Positions 51,047 through 59,342 of a stretch of DNA of 64,000 nucleotides are shown piece by piece (the stretch's first letter is position 1; the number at the start of each line of letters is the position of its first letter). This DNA comes from an uncultured Collinsella sp. (GTDB lineage Bacteria > Actinomycetota > Coriobacteriia > Coriobacteriales > Coriobacteriaceae). The stretch spans positions 1 through 64,000 of the forward strand of contig CAUBIC010000004.1 in NCBI GenBank assembly GCA_958435945.1, in the 5' to 3' direction. The position numbers and the translations under genes are program-made. The notes below the pieces were generated by a model. The model worked only from the letters and a program-made list of their open reading frames with translations, searched no databases and was not told where the DNA came from.

Positions 51047-52543
51047 TTGTCACAGTTCACCGATATCAGCCGAATTAACGTTTGCGGCGGCGACGGCGGA
51101 GCCGGATGCATGTCGTTTAGGCGCGAGGCATTTGTTCCCAAGGGCGGCCCCGATGGCGGCGACGGCGGTCGTGGCGGCAACGTCGTTATCCAGGCCGACG
51201 CTCAGCTTTCCTCGCTGATCGATTACCGCTTTAAGCATCACTTCCGTGCCGAGCGCGGCACGCATGGCCAGGGTGCCCGTCGCAACGGCAAGAGCGGTGA
51301 GGACCTGATTTTGAAAGTCCCCATGGGCACCGTAGTCCGCGAGCTCGATCCCGAGACGCAGACCCCGATGTTCGAGATTGCTGACCTGGTGCACGACGGC
51401 GAGCGCGTTGTCGTGGCGCCCGGTGGTGCTGGCGGTCTGGGCAACACTCACTTTGTGACGTCGGTGCGTCGCGCGCCCGCGTTTGCCCAGCTCGGCGAGC
51501 CTGCTGAGGAACACTGGATTGAGCTCGAGATGAAGCTTATGGCCGATGCCGCACTTGTGGGCTTTCCCTCGGTGGGCAAGTCCTCGCTCATCGCGCGCAT
51601 GAGCGCTGCCCGTCCCAAGATCGCCGACTACCCCTTCACCACGCTTGTGCCTAATCTGGGTATGGTGCGAGCCGGCGAGTACTCCTATGTCGTCGCCGAT
51701 GTCCCGGGTCTTATCGAAGGCGCGAGCGAGGGCCGTGGCCTGGGCCATCAGTTCCTGCGCCATATTGAGCGCACTGCTTTGATTATGCACGTTGTCGATA
51801 TGACGGGCGGATTTGAGGATCGCGATCCGGTTGAGGACTATCGCATCATCAACCGTGAGCTCGAGCAGTATGGCGCTGAGCTTTCTGAGCGTCCGCAGAT
51901 CGTCGTCGCTAACAAGTGCGATGCGCCGGGCACGGCCGACAAGATTGCCGACCTTAAGCGTGCGGCGCTCGACGACGGGCATATGTTCTTTGCCGTGTCC
52001 GCTGTGACGGGTGCCGGTCTCAACACGTTGATGCTTGCCGTGGGCGAGCAGGTGGCCAAGCTCCGCGCTGAGCTGGCGGTCTCTGATGAGCCGGTCGATT
52101 TGCGCGACGAGGAGTGGGAGCGTCGCCGCCTGCAGCGCGAGAAGCGCTTCCGTATCGTCCAGGAGGAGCCCGGTGCCTTCCGCGTGGTCGGTCGCGCCAT
52201 CGAGCGCTTGGTTATCCAGACCGACTGGGAAAACGAGGAGGCCGTCATCTACCTGCAGCATAAGTTTTCCCGCATGGGCGTTGACGATGCGCTCCAAAAG
52301 GCCGGCTGCCGTGCCGGCGACGAGGTTCGCATTTGCCAGCGCGCCTTTGACTTTGAGGGCGCCGAGGACTTCTCGGAGTTCGAGGACGAGCTTGAGGACG
52401 GTAGCGAGGACGTCGCCGTCGAGGTCGTTGATGTCGAGGATGTCGCGGACGATAGCTTGGAGGCTGTCGACGCGGTGGATGCCATTGACGGTACTGATGA
52501 CGCTGTTGCTGCGGAAGACGTCGAGACCCCGGAGGGCGAGTAG
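51047..52543 (+). CDS. obgE: Ribosome-assembly GTPase Obg
   Basis: A 498-residue protein. The N-terminal glycine-rich Obg fold has GGDGGAGCMSFRREAFVPKG; the GTPase domain has GFPSVGKSSLIARMS near residue 168, DVPGLIEGASEGRG, and NKCD. An OCT domain follows (near 335-425). The last 60 residues are an acidic tail rich in Asp, Glu and Val, longer than in E. coli. It works in 50S assembly. The TTG at 51047 has GTAGGAGG upstream. Confidence 0.96.
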   Translation: MSQFTDISRINVCGGDGGAGCMSFRREAFVPKGGPDGGDGGRGGNVVIQADAQLSSLIDYRFKHHFRAERGTHGQGARRNGKSGEDLILKVPMGTVVRELDPETQTPMFEIADLVHDGERVVVAPGGAGGLGNTHFVTSVRRAPAFAQLGEPAEEHWIELEMKLMADAALVGFPSVGKSSLIARMSAARPKIADYPFTTLVPNLGMVRAGEYSYVVADVPGLIEGASEGRGLGHQFLRHIERTALIMHVVDMTGGFEDRDPVEDYRIINRELEQYGAELSERPQIVVANKCDAPGTADKIADLKRAALDDGHMFFAVSAVTGAGLNTLMLAVGEQVAKLRAELAVSDEPVDLRDEEWERRRLQREKRFRIVQEEPGAFRVVGRAIERLVIQTDWENEEAVIYLQHKFSRMGVDDALQKAGCRAGDEVRICQRAFDFEGAEDFSEFEDELEDGSEDVAVEVVDVEDVADDSLEAVDAVDAIDGTDDAVAAEDVETPEGE

Positions 52544-52546
52544 GCC

Positions 52547-53224
52547 ATGTCGCTGCGCGGTGGAATCGGTCTGCCCGAGCTTCCCATAGAGGACGGGCAG
52601 GAGTTTAGGCTCGGCATTATGGGTGGTACCTTTGACCCCATCCATTACGGTCACCTGGTGACCGCCGAGCAGGCACGTGAGTCCCTCGACTTGGACGCCG
52701 TGCTCTTTATGCCGGCGGGCTCGCCTGCCTTTAAACTCGACAAACCGGTGACGCCGGCCGAGGACCGTTATGCCATGACGGTCCTCGCGACCGCCGCGAA
52801 CCCGGCCTTTTTGGCAAGCCGCTTCGAGATCGATCGTGCCGGTATCACCTACACAGCCGATACGCTGCGCGCCCTTCGCGAGTTTTACCCGCCACAGGTG
52901 AAGCTTTACTTTATTACGGGTGCCGATGCGATTATCGATATTGTGACCTGGCACAATGCTGATGAGATTGCCGAGCTGGCAACCTTTATTGCTGCGACGC
53001 GTCCCGGCTTTGACATCGATACGGCGCGAGCGCGGATTAAGGAATCGGGACTGCCATTCGACGTGCGCTATATCCAGATTCCGGCACTGGCGATTAGTTC
53101 GACCAACATTCGCAAGCGGGTTGCTCGCGGCATGAGCGTGCGCTATCTTACGAGCGAGTCCGTACTCGGCTATATCCGCAAGCGTGGCCTGTATGCCGAT
53201 CTTGGGCAAGACGATTTTGATTGA
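52547..53224 (+). CDS. nadD: Nicotinate-nucleotide adenylyltransferase
   Basis: Makes deamido-NAD from nicotinate mononucleotide and ATP. The 225-residue protein has a 25-residue N-terminal extension, then LGIMGGTFDPIHYGHLV with the HxGH-like motif, and ISSTNIRKRVARGMS as the C-terminal ATP-binding signature. It starts 3 nt after the obgE stop. The obgE-nadD-yqeK-rsfS order is common in Gram-positives. Confidence 0.95.
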   Translation: MSLRGGIGLPELPIEDGQEFRLGIMGGTFDPIHYGHLVTAEQARESLDLDAVLFMPAGSPAFKLDKPVTPAEDRYAMTVLATAANPAFLASRFEIDRAGITYTADTLRALREFYPPQVKLYFITGADAIIDIVTWHNADEIAELATFIAATRPGFDIDTARARIKESGLPFDVRYIQIPALAISSTNIRKRVARGMSVRYLTSESVLGYIRKRGLYADLGQDDFD

Positions 53225-53236
53225 TGGGGGAGAACG

Positions 53237-53845
53237 TTGTCGGTAGAAGAACAGTTTGAGGACGACGAGCGCGCGCTCTTGACGCGTATCCACGAATTGC
53301 TCGATGTGCGCATGAAGGATAAGCGTAAGCGCTACGTGCATTCGCTCGGGGTTGCCGAGACTGCGTTGCACCTAGCCGAGGTGTACGGTGTCGACCGCTT
53401 TGATGCCGCTGCCGCCGGCCTGATCCATGACTGGGACAAGGTGCTCTCCGACGACGAGCTGGTCACGCGCGCTCTGCATTATGGCATTAAGATTGCCGGC
53501 TCTCCTTCTGCCGCGACGCCGCTTTTGCATGGCCCGGTTGCCGCCTATGAGCTTCCGCAGCTTTTTCCCGAGCTGTCGCCGGCGGTCTTTCAGGCTGTCG
53601 ACCGTCACACCGTGGGCGCTTGCGACATGACGCCGCTCGATATGGTGGTCTTTGTGGCCGATGCCATCGAACCCAACCGCCACGGTGATTATGCCCATGC
53701 GCTGCGCAAGATGGTGGGGAAGTCCTCGCTCGACGAGTTGTTCTTCTCCTGTTTTGCGCAGGGTCTGGTCTATGTGATCCAGACCGGGCGTTATCTTTAT
53801 CCCACGGCTATTACGATTTACAACCATTACGCCCAGCTGCGCTAG
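53237..53845 (+). CDS. yqeK: HD-domain hydrolase YqeK
   Basis: A 202-residue HD-domain protein with RYVHSLGVAETALHLAEVYG (first His), LIHDWDKVL (HD pair) and a later His in DRHTVGACDMTPLDMVVFVAD. The YqeK family is reported to cleave diadenosine tetraphosphate symmetrically. The TTG at 53237 has GGGGGAG upstream. It is between nadD and rsfS, a conserved arrangement. Confidence 0.9.
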   Translation: MSVEEQFEDDERALLTRIHELLDVRMKDKRKRYVHSLGVAETALHLAEVYGVDRFDAAAAGLIHDWDKVLSDDELVTRALHYGIKIAGSPSAATPLLHGPVAAYELPQLFPELSPAVFQAVDRHTVGACDMTPLDMVVFVADAIEPNRHGDYAHALRKMVGKSSLDELFFSCFAQGLVYVIQTGRYLYPTAITIYNHYAQLR

Positions 53846-53872
53846 CTCGGGCTGTCTAGAAAGAGGTATTCC

Positions 53873-54328
53873 ATGGCCGACGAGACCATGACCGACGAGC
53901 AGATTCTTGAAGGTGTGGAGCACAAGAGCTTCGTTGCCACGTCCGATCGCACTGCCGCCTCGCTTTCCGCGAGCGGTGTCGCCGCCGAGGATGTCGCCCG
54001 CGCTGCCGCGCAGGCCGCCTACGACAAGAAGGGCGAGGACGTGCAAGTGCTCGACCTGACCGAGCTTTCCGACGTGTGCGACTACTTTGTCCTCGCTACC
54101 GGCACCAACAACCGTCAGGTTGATTCCATCGTCGACGAGATTGAGGAGAAGGTCGCCGAGGCTTGCGGCGAGCACCCGTTTTCCATCGAGGGCCGCGAGC
54201 AGAAGACCTGGATGCTCATGGACTACGGTTCGGTTGTCGTCCACGTCTTCACTCCTGAGGCGCGCGAGTTCTACCGTCTCGAAAAGCTCTGGGGCGACGC
54301 CCCCCAGCTTCCCCTCGACCTCCTCTAG
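53873..54328 (+). CDS. rsfS: Ribosomal silencing factor RsfS
   Basis: A 151-residue protein that binds uL14 and blocks joining of ribosomal subunits when nutrients are short. The core starts near residue 45: VLDLTELSDVCDYFVLATG, WMLMDYGSVVVHVFTPEAR, and FYRLEKLWGDAP. The N-terminal 40 residues (MADETMTDEQILEGVEHKS) are an unusual extension. AAAGAGG precedes the ATG. The stop codon touches a dispersed repeat. Confidence 0.94.
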   Translation: MADETMTDEQILEGVEHKSFVATSDRTAASLSASGVAAEDVARAAAQAAYDKKGEDVQVLDLTELSDVCDYFVLATGTNNRQVDSIVDEIEEKVAEACGEHPFSIEGREQKTWMLMDYGSVVVHVFTPEAREFYRLEKLWGDAPQLPLDLL

Positions 54329-54363
54329 TAGCTCATTTGGGACGGGCTTTTTAGCTAACCTTT
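54328..54363. repeat. Single copy of the 36-bp dispersed repeat
   Basis: Matches one arm of the inverted repeat at 28549-28675: shared core ATTTGGGACGGG and CTTTTT-AGCTA, with small differences and one deleted base. It begins at the last base of the rsfS stop codon. Confidence 0.8.
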
Positions 54364-54371
54364 ACCGTTCG

Positions 54372-54412
54372 CCGGGCAGCTGCATCATTCGCAGCTGCCC
54401 GGTTTTCTTTTT
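54372..54412. terminator. Strong terminator between convergent rsfS and dinB
   Basis: A perfect 12-bp stem (54372-54383 with 54391-54402) with a 7-nt loop, followed on the plus strand by TTTTCTTTTT. It closes the rplU-to-rsfS region. Confidence 0.93.
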
Positions 54413-54422
54413 GCCATAGGGA

Positions 54423-55676
54423 CTAATCGTTGAAGCGGGATTGGCGGCCGAAGGATAGGGCGGTGTCGCCGAACTTGTCTCGGACGGCGTCGATGGCGAG
54501 CGAGAGGTCGCGACGGTCGCTGGATTGGGCTCCGCGGTCGTCGATTTCGCAGAACAGGTCGGTCTGGATACCGCCCTGATGGTCAAAGTCGCTCATGCCG
54601 ACGCCCGCCAGGCGCACATGCATCCCTTCCTGCCAGATGTTGTCGAGCAGTTCGAGCGCCACTGCCACGAAGATGTTCTCATCGTCGGTCGGATGGGGCA
54701 GCCGGCGCTGTGCCGAGCGTCCGCTTCCATACGAATACTTGAGTTTGAGCGTCACCGTGGCGCCCGTTAGTCCCTGACGGCGCAGACGGCGTCCCACTGA
54801 CTCTCCCAATAGCGCAATCGCCGCTTCGATGTCCTCACGCTCAGTCAAATCTTTCGCAAAGGTGCGTTCATTGCTGACCGACTTGACCTCGCGCTCTTCA
54901 TCGAGGCTCGTGACTTCGGAGAGTTCGAGTCCCAGCGCACGCTGGCGCATGCGTTCGCCGCTGATGCCAAAAATAGAGGCCAAGGTGGATTTCGGTGCGC
55001 GGGATAGCTCGCCGAGCGTGTAGATGCGCATGCGGCGCAGTCGCTCTTCTGCCGAGCGCCCGATGCCGCTCATGGCAGATACCGGCAGCGCTGCCAAAAA
55101 GCGCTGCTCGGTTCCAGGGCGCACGATGGTCAGCCCAAATGGCTTGTCCCGCTCGCTTGCGATCTTTGCGACCGTCTTGTTACAGCCCACGCCAATGGAG
55201 CAGGTCACCCCCAGCGCCGCCACACGATCACTGATGCGCCGCGCTACCAGCAGTGGGTCCTCGGGCGCAAAACGACCCGGTGTGATATCGATAAAGGCCT
55301 CGTCGATGGAAACGCGCTCCACGCGCGGTGTCTCATCGGCGAGAATCGCCATGACCTGTGCGCTCACCTCACGGTAGCGATCGAAGTGTCCGTGCGTCCA
55401 AATGGCCTGCGGGCACAGGCGCCGCGCCTCGGCCGAGGCCATGGCAGAATGCACGCCAAAGCGACGTGCCTCATACGAACACGTGGACACGACGCCGCGT
55501 GACTTGGCGTCTCCGCCCACGATGAGCGGCTTTCCGCGCCATTCGGGATGATCGAGCATCTCCACGCTCGCAAAAAATGCATCGAGGTCCATCAGGCCCA
55601 CCGCTGGACCCGTCCAGGGCGGCGGCGTGACGCCCGCAGCATCCTCATAACCGTATGTATGTTCGCGTCTTTCCAT
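54423..55676 (-). CDS. dinB: DNA polymerase IV (Y family)
   Basis: A 417-residue translesion polymerase. GLMDLDAFFASVEMLDHPEW carries the first catalytic Asp, RVSIDEAFIDITP the Asp-Glu pair, and the HhH region contains IGRSAEERLRRM. The little finger domain follows. The C-terminal end (FCEIDDRGAQSSDRRDLS) shows no clear beta-clamp motif of the QLxLF type. No ribosome site precedes the ATG, and a TATACT sits 6 nt upstream, so the mRNA may be leaderless. Surrounded by plus-strand ribosome genes. Confidence 0.93.
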   Translation of the reverse strand: MERREHTYGYEDAAGVTPPPWTGPAVGLMDLDAFFASVEMLDHPEWRGKPLIVGGDAKSRGVVSTCSYEARRFGVHSAMASAEARRLCPQAIWTHGHFDRYREVSAQVMAILADETPRVERVSIDEAFIDITPGRFAPEDPLLVARRISDRVAALGVTCSIGVGCNKTVAKIASERDKPFGLTIVRPGTEQRFLAALPVSAMSGIGRSAEERLRRMRIYTLGELSRAPKSTLASIFGISGERMRQRALGLELSEVTSLDEEREVKSVSNERTFAKDLTEREDIEAAIALLGESVGRRLRRQGLTGATVTLKLKYSYGSGRSAQRRLPHPTDDENIFVAVALELLDNIWQEGMHVRLAGVGMSDFDHQGGIQTDLFCEIDDRGAQSSDRRDLSLAIDAVRDKFGDTALSFGRQSRFND

Positions 55677-55682
55677 GTCATG

Positions 55683-55688
55683 AGTATA
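55683..55688 (-). promoter_or_regulatory. -10 element for dinB, leaderless start
   Basis: TATACT on the minus strand ends 6 nt before the ATG, which places the transcription start at or next to the A of ATG. The -35 region is poor. Confidence 0.5.
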
Positions 55689-55720
55689 CCGCGCAGCTCA
55701 TGTGGGGTGCGTGTATGTGC

Positions 55721-55748
55721 TTGCAAATCGCGAATTCTTGTCTAAGAT
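55721..55748 (+). promoter_or_regulatory. Promoter of the rpsP-trmD operon
   Basis: TTGCAA (55721-55726), a 16-nt spacer, and TAAGAT (55743-55748). It leaves a leader of about 120 nt before rpsP that includes a small GCAGC/GCTGC hairpin. Confidence 0.5.
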
Positions 55749-55877
55749 ATGGATTTGCCCTCGACTACACCGAAGAAGTTGGTCTCACGGACTTCACCTG
55801 CCCGCGTCGATGGCGTATTATGTTCAACTGTTTGTTTGTAGTTGCAGCCTAAAGCTGCTTGGTTGGAGGAGTTTCCT

Positions 55878-56219
55878 TTGGCAGTCAAGATTCGCCTTGC
55901 TCGTCACGGCGCTAAGAAGCGTCCGTACTACCGTGTCGTCGTCGCCGATTCCCGCGCCCCGCGTGACGGTCGTATCATCGAGGAGGTTGGCCGCTACAAC
56001 CCGATGACCGCCCCCAAGACCATCAACCTCGACCTCGAGAAGATTGCTGACTGGCAGTCCAAGGGCGCTCAGCTCACCGACGCCGTCACCGCTCTGGTCA
56101 AGGCCGCCAACGAGGGCGAGAAGACCGAGACCGTCGTCAAGAAGTCCAAGAAGCAGCTCGCCAAAGAGGCCGAGGCCGCTAAGGCTGCCGCTGAGGCCGC
56201 TGAGGGCGCCGAGGAGTAA
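55878..56219 (+). CDS. rpsP: Ribosomal protein bS16
   Basis: A 113-residue small-subunit protein with AVKIRLARHGAKKRPYYRVV, RDGRIIEEVGRYNPM and an Ala/Glu/Lys-rich tail. The start is TTG at 55878 with GGAGGAG 7 nt upstream. It opens rpsP, KH, rimM, trmD and lepB. Confidence 0.96.
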   Translation: MAVKIRLARHGAKKRPYYRVVVADSRAPRDGRIIEEVGRYNPMTAPKTINLDLEKIADWQSKGAQLTDAVTALVKAANEGEKTETVVKKSKKQLAKEAEAAKAAAEAAEGAEE

Positions 56220-56222
56220 ATC

Positions 56223-56507
56223 GTGCCTGAGGTTGACGCTGCACAGCTCGAGGGTGAGGCAATGCTCTCAGATCGCATCGCCGATCTCGTCGAATATCTC
56301 GTTGTTCAGATCGTCGACGACCCGGATTCCGTGAGCCTCGAGGTCATCGATGGCGACGACGCCTCCACGATTGAGGTTTCGGTTGCCGAGGATGACGTCG
56401 CTAAGGTCATCGGCCGTCGTGGCCGTACCATTAAGGCCATTCGCACGCTCGCCCGTGCACTGGCCGCTCGCCTCGACACCGCTGTCGAGGTAGAGGTTCT
56501 GGGCTAG
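56223..56507 (+). CDS. khpA: KH-domain RNA-binding protein KhpA
   Basis: A 94-residue single KH domain protein, with the GxxG loop in VIGRRGRTIKAIRTLARAL near residue 62. The first 15 residues are an extension. The KhpA family binds RNA and, in pneumococcus, affects cell division. It lies between rpsP and rimM, as in many Gram-positives. The start is GTG at 56223, 3 nt after rpsP. Confidence 0.92.
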   Translation: MPEVDAAQLEGEAMLSDRIADLVEYLVVQIVDDPDSVSLEVIDGDDASTIEVSVAEDDVAKVIGRRGRTIKAIRTLARALAARLDTAVEVEVLG

Positions 56508-56511
56508 GACC

Positions 56512-57033
56512 TTGAGGTCCCAGTACAAAAACATCGCCCGTGTGGTCAAGCCGCACGGAAGGAAGGGGGAGGTCCTCGCGCAGCCGCTGCGGGGGCTTCC
56601 TTCTGTATTGGAGCCGGGTATGCGTGTTGCCTTGACGCCGCCGGCGCTCAAGCGCGACCGTTTTTGCACGGTCGTGTCCGTCACCGATACGGGCGATGGC
56701 GATCTGGTTTCGTTTGAGGGCATAGACGACTTGACGGCCGCCGAGGGCATCACCGGATGCTATGTGCTGGCCAATCGTGACGACTTCGAGCTCGATTCGC
56801 TCGACGCCGCCTATACCGACCTCATGGGTCGCGAGGTGGTCGACGAGCGCTTTGGCTCGCTCGGCACGATTGTCGAGATCATGTCGACGCCCGCCAACGA
56901 TGTTTGGGTTGTCGAGGGCGATCGGTACGGCGAGGTGCTGATTCCCGTGGTCGAGCAGGTTGTGCTCGATCTTCCCGACACAGGAACAATTTCCGTCCAC
57001 GTTATGGACGGCTTGATCGATATGGACAAGTAG
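56512..57033 (+). CDS. rimM: 16S rRNA processing protein RimM
   Basis: A 173-residue 30S maturation factor. The N-terminal barrel has IARVVKPHGRKGEVLAQPL, and the PRC-barrel C-terminal part has LMGREVVDERFGSLGTIVEI and VLIPVVEQVVLDLP. The start is TTG at 56512 with an AGGA site overlapping the khpA stop. Confidence 0.92.
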   Translation: MRSQYKNIARVVKPHGRKGEVLAQPLRGLPSVLEPGMRVALTPPALKRDRFCTVVSVTDTGDGDLVSFEGIDDLTAAEGITGCYVLANRDDFELDSLDAAYTDLMGREVVDERFGSLGTIVEIMSTPANDVWVVEGDRYGEVLIPVVEQVVLDLPDTGTISVHVMDGLIDMDK

Positions 57034-57043
57034 GGAGGACAGC

Positions 57044-57802
57044 ATGCTGATCGAGACCCTTTCGGTCTTTCCCGAGATGTTTGAGCCCGTCATGTCCACG
57101 TCGATTTTGGGCCGCGCCCGCAAGGCCGGCCTTTTTGATTTTAAGGCGTATAACCTGCGCGATTGGACGCACGACCGCCATCGCACCGTCGATGACGAGC
57201 CGTATGGCGGCGGGCAGGGCATGCTCATGAAGGTCGAGCCCATCGCCGAGGCCATCGAGGCCATCAGCTCCGAGGGTCCCAAGCCCACCGTGGTGTTCTT
57301 CACCCCCTGCGGCGAGCCCTTTACGCAGCATGTGGCCGAGCGCCTGCTCAAAAGCGAGCGCTTGCTGTTTGTGTGCAGCCGTTACGAGGGCGTCGATGAG
57401 CGCGCATATGCGTATGCCGATGAGCGTCTATCGATCGGCGACTACGTGCTCACGGGCGGCGAGCTGCCCGCTATGGTCGTAGCCGATGCCGTCGTACGGC
57501 TCATTCCCGGAGCCTTGGGCGACGAGATGAGCAACGTGGACGAGTCCTTCTCGACCGCTGAGGACGGTGGCCTGCTCGAGTACGCGCAGTACACCCGCCC
57601 CGCCGAGTTCAATGGCGAGGGCGTGCCGCCGGTGCTCGTAAGCGGCGACCACGCCAAGGTCGATGCCTGGCGTCGCAAAAACGCCATCGAGCGTACCTGT
57701 CGCTGGCGTCCCGATCTTATCGAGACGGCACGTCTTACGCCCAATGAGCGCGCGTACGCGCAGGAGATCCTGGACGCTTCGTTTTCGCAGAGCGAGGAGT
57801 GA
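57044..57802 (+). CDS. trmD: tRNA (guanine-37-N1)-methyltransferase
   Basis: Methylates G37 next to the anticodon, preventing frameshifts. The 252-residue SPOUT enzyme has DDEPYGGGQGMLMKVEPI, the S-adenosylmethionine knot with CSRYEGVDERA and SIGDYVLTGGELPAM, and the C-terminal RTCRWRPDLIE. GGAGG precedes the ATG. Confidence 0.96.
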   Translation: MLIETLSVFPEMFEPVMSTSILGRARKAGLFDFKAYNLRDWTHDRHRTVDDEPYGGGQGMLMKVEPIAEAIEAISSEGPKPTVVFFTPCGEPFTQHVAERLLKSERLLFVCSRYEGVDERAYAYADERLSIGDYVLTGGELPAMVVADAVVRLIPGALGDEMSNVDESFSTAEDGGLLEYAQYTRPAEFNGEGVPPVLVSGDHAKVDAWRRKNAIERTCRWRPDLIETARLTPNERAYAQEILDASFSQSEE

Positions 57803-57804
57803 GA

Positions 57805-58368
57805 ATGGTTCCATCGCAGCATTCCGTGCTAAAGGGTGCGTTTGAGTGGGTCGTGGTTGTCGCAATCGCGCTGGTCGCCACCTTCTTGATTCGCTCGTTT
57901 GTGGTCGAACCCTTTGTGGTGCCTACCGGTTCCATGGAGTCCACGATCGAGATCGGAGACCAGATTCTGGCGCAGAAGGTGACGCTCGAACTCGGACAGC
58001 CCGTCAAGCAAGGCGATATCGTGGTGTTCCACAACCCCGATGCCACGTCCGAGCATGACGTGCTGGTAAAGCGCGTTATTGCCACGGCCGGCCAGACGGT
58101 CGACCTGCAGGACGGCAAGGTCGTCGTCGATGGCCAGGCGCTCGACGAGGACTATACGACTGGCATGAGCTGGCCGCTTTCGGTCCAAGCCCCCGGCGCT
58201 CAGGTGAGCTATCCCTACACCGTCCCTGACGACTGTGTGTGGGTGATGGGCGACAACCGCGAGAACTCTGCTGACTCCCGCTACTTTGGCCCGGTCGACC
58301 GCTCCGACTTGATTGCCGTGGCGCTTGTGCGCTACTGGCCGCTCAACCGTATCGGCGCTATCGATTAA
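57805..58368 (+). CDS. lepB: Signal peptidase I
   Basis: Removes signal peptides at the outer membrane face. The 187-residue protein has an N-terminal helix (residues 12-30), the nucleophile Ser in PTGSMESTIEIGDQI, the general-base Lys in VLVKRVIATAGQTVDL, and GDNRENSADSRYFGPV. The ATG at 57805 has GAGGAG 6 nt upstream; a GTG at 57799 overlapping the trmD stop is less likely. Confidence 0.93.
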   Translation: MVPSQHSVLKGAFEWVVVVAIALVATFLIRSFVVEPFVVPTGSMESTIEIGDQILAQKVTLELGQPVKQGDIVVFHNPDATSEHDVLVKRVIATAGQTVDLQDGKVVVDGQALDEDYTTGMSWPLSVQAPGAQVSYPYTVPDDCVWVMGDNRENSADSRYFGPVDRSDLIAVALVRYWPLNRIGAID

Positions 58369-58427
58369 AAACCGCTATAGTACAGTACCTAACCGTGTAA
58401 TCGTTTCGACGAGGGGATATAAGAGGC

Positions 58428-59339
58428 ATGAACGCTTCATCGCTTTCCTTCCAAGACATCATCCTGCGCCTCCAGCAGTACTGGGGCGAGCAGGGCTGCG
58501 TAATTATGCAGCCCTATGACTCCGAGGTCGGTGCCGGTACCTTCCATACCGCGACCACGCTGCGCTCGCTCGGTCCCGCCGAGTGGCGCACCTGCTATGC
58601 GCAGCCCTGCCGCCGTCCCGCCGACGGCCGCTACGGCGAGAACCCCAACCGCATGCAGCACTACTATCAGTTCCAGGTGCTCATCAAGCCCTCACCGGTC
58701 AACGCCCAGGAGCTTTACCTGGGGTCTCTTGCCGCCATTGGCCTGGACCCCAATGACCATGACGTCCGCTTTGTTGAGGACGACTGGGAGAGCCCGACGC
58801 TCGGCGCCTGGGGCCTTGGCTGGGAGGTCTGGCTCAATGGCATGGAGGTCACGCAGTTTACGTACTTCCAGCAGGTGGGCGGCATCGAGGTCGACCCCGT
58901 GCCTGTCGAGATCACCTATGGCCTGGAGCGCATCGCCATGTACGCCCAGGGCGTCAACTCGGTCTACGACCTGGTGTGGAGCTACCTGCCCGACGGCACG
59001 CCCATGACCTACGGCGACGTGTTCCTGGAGAACGAGCGCGAGTTCAGCGCTTATAACTTTGAGGTCGCCAACGTCGAGATGATGCGTCAGAAGTTTGACG
59101 ACTACGAGGCCGAGTGCCACTCCTGCCTGGAGCGCAAGCTGCCGCTGCCGGCATATGACTGCGTCATGAAGTGCAGCCATGCCTTCAACCTGCTCGATGC
59201 CCGCGGTGCGCTGTCCGCAGTCGAGCGCGCCAACTACATCCTGCGCGTCCGCGCCGTCGCCAAGGCGTGCTGCGAGGCCTATATGGCCGAGGTCGCCGGA
59301 ATCAACGAGAATGCCGATCAGGAAGGCGAGGTGGCGTAA
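58428..59339 (+). CDS. glyQ: Glycyl-tRNA synthetase alpha subunit
   Basis: Catalytic subunit of the bacterial alpha2beta2 GlyRS. The 303-residue protein has FQDIILRLQQYWGEQGCVI, the class II motif region TCYAQPCRRPADGRYGENPN, and EITYGLERIAMYAQG. GAGGGGATATAAGAGG precedes the ATG. A possible -10 (TATAGT at 58377) lies upstream. glyS follows after 3 nt. Confidence 0.97.
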   Translation: MNASSLSFQDIILRLQQYWGEQGCVIMQPYDSEVGAGTFHTATTLRSLGPAEWRTCYAQPCRRPADGRYGENPNRMQHYYQFQVLIKPSPVNAQELYLGSLAAIGLDPNDHDVRFVEDDWESPTLGAWGLGWEVWLNGMEVTQFTYFQQVGGIEVDPVPVEITYGLERIAMYAQGVNSVYDLVWSYLPDGTPMTYGDVFLENEREFSAYNFEVANVEMMRQKFDDYEAECHSCLERKLPLPAYDCVMKCSHAFNLLDARGALSAVERANYILRVRAVAKACCEAYMAEVAGINENADQEGEVA

Positions 59340-59342
59340 GCC

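Noticed and set aside
51050..53371. A 773-codon minus-strand frame across obgE and nadD
   Set aside because: Antisense of well-supported genes; composition typical of a shadow frame.
55655..55690. A LexA (SOS) operator near the dinB start
   Set aside because: GAAC occurs close to the start, but the paired GTTC at the right spacing is missing, so no SOS box could be supported.
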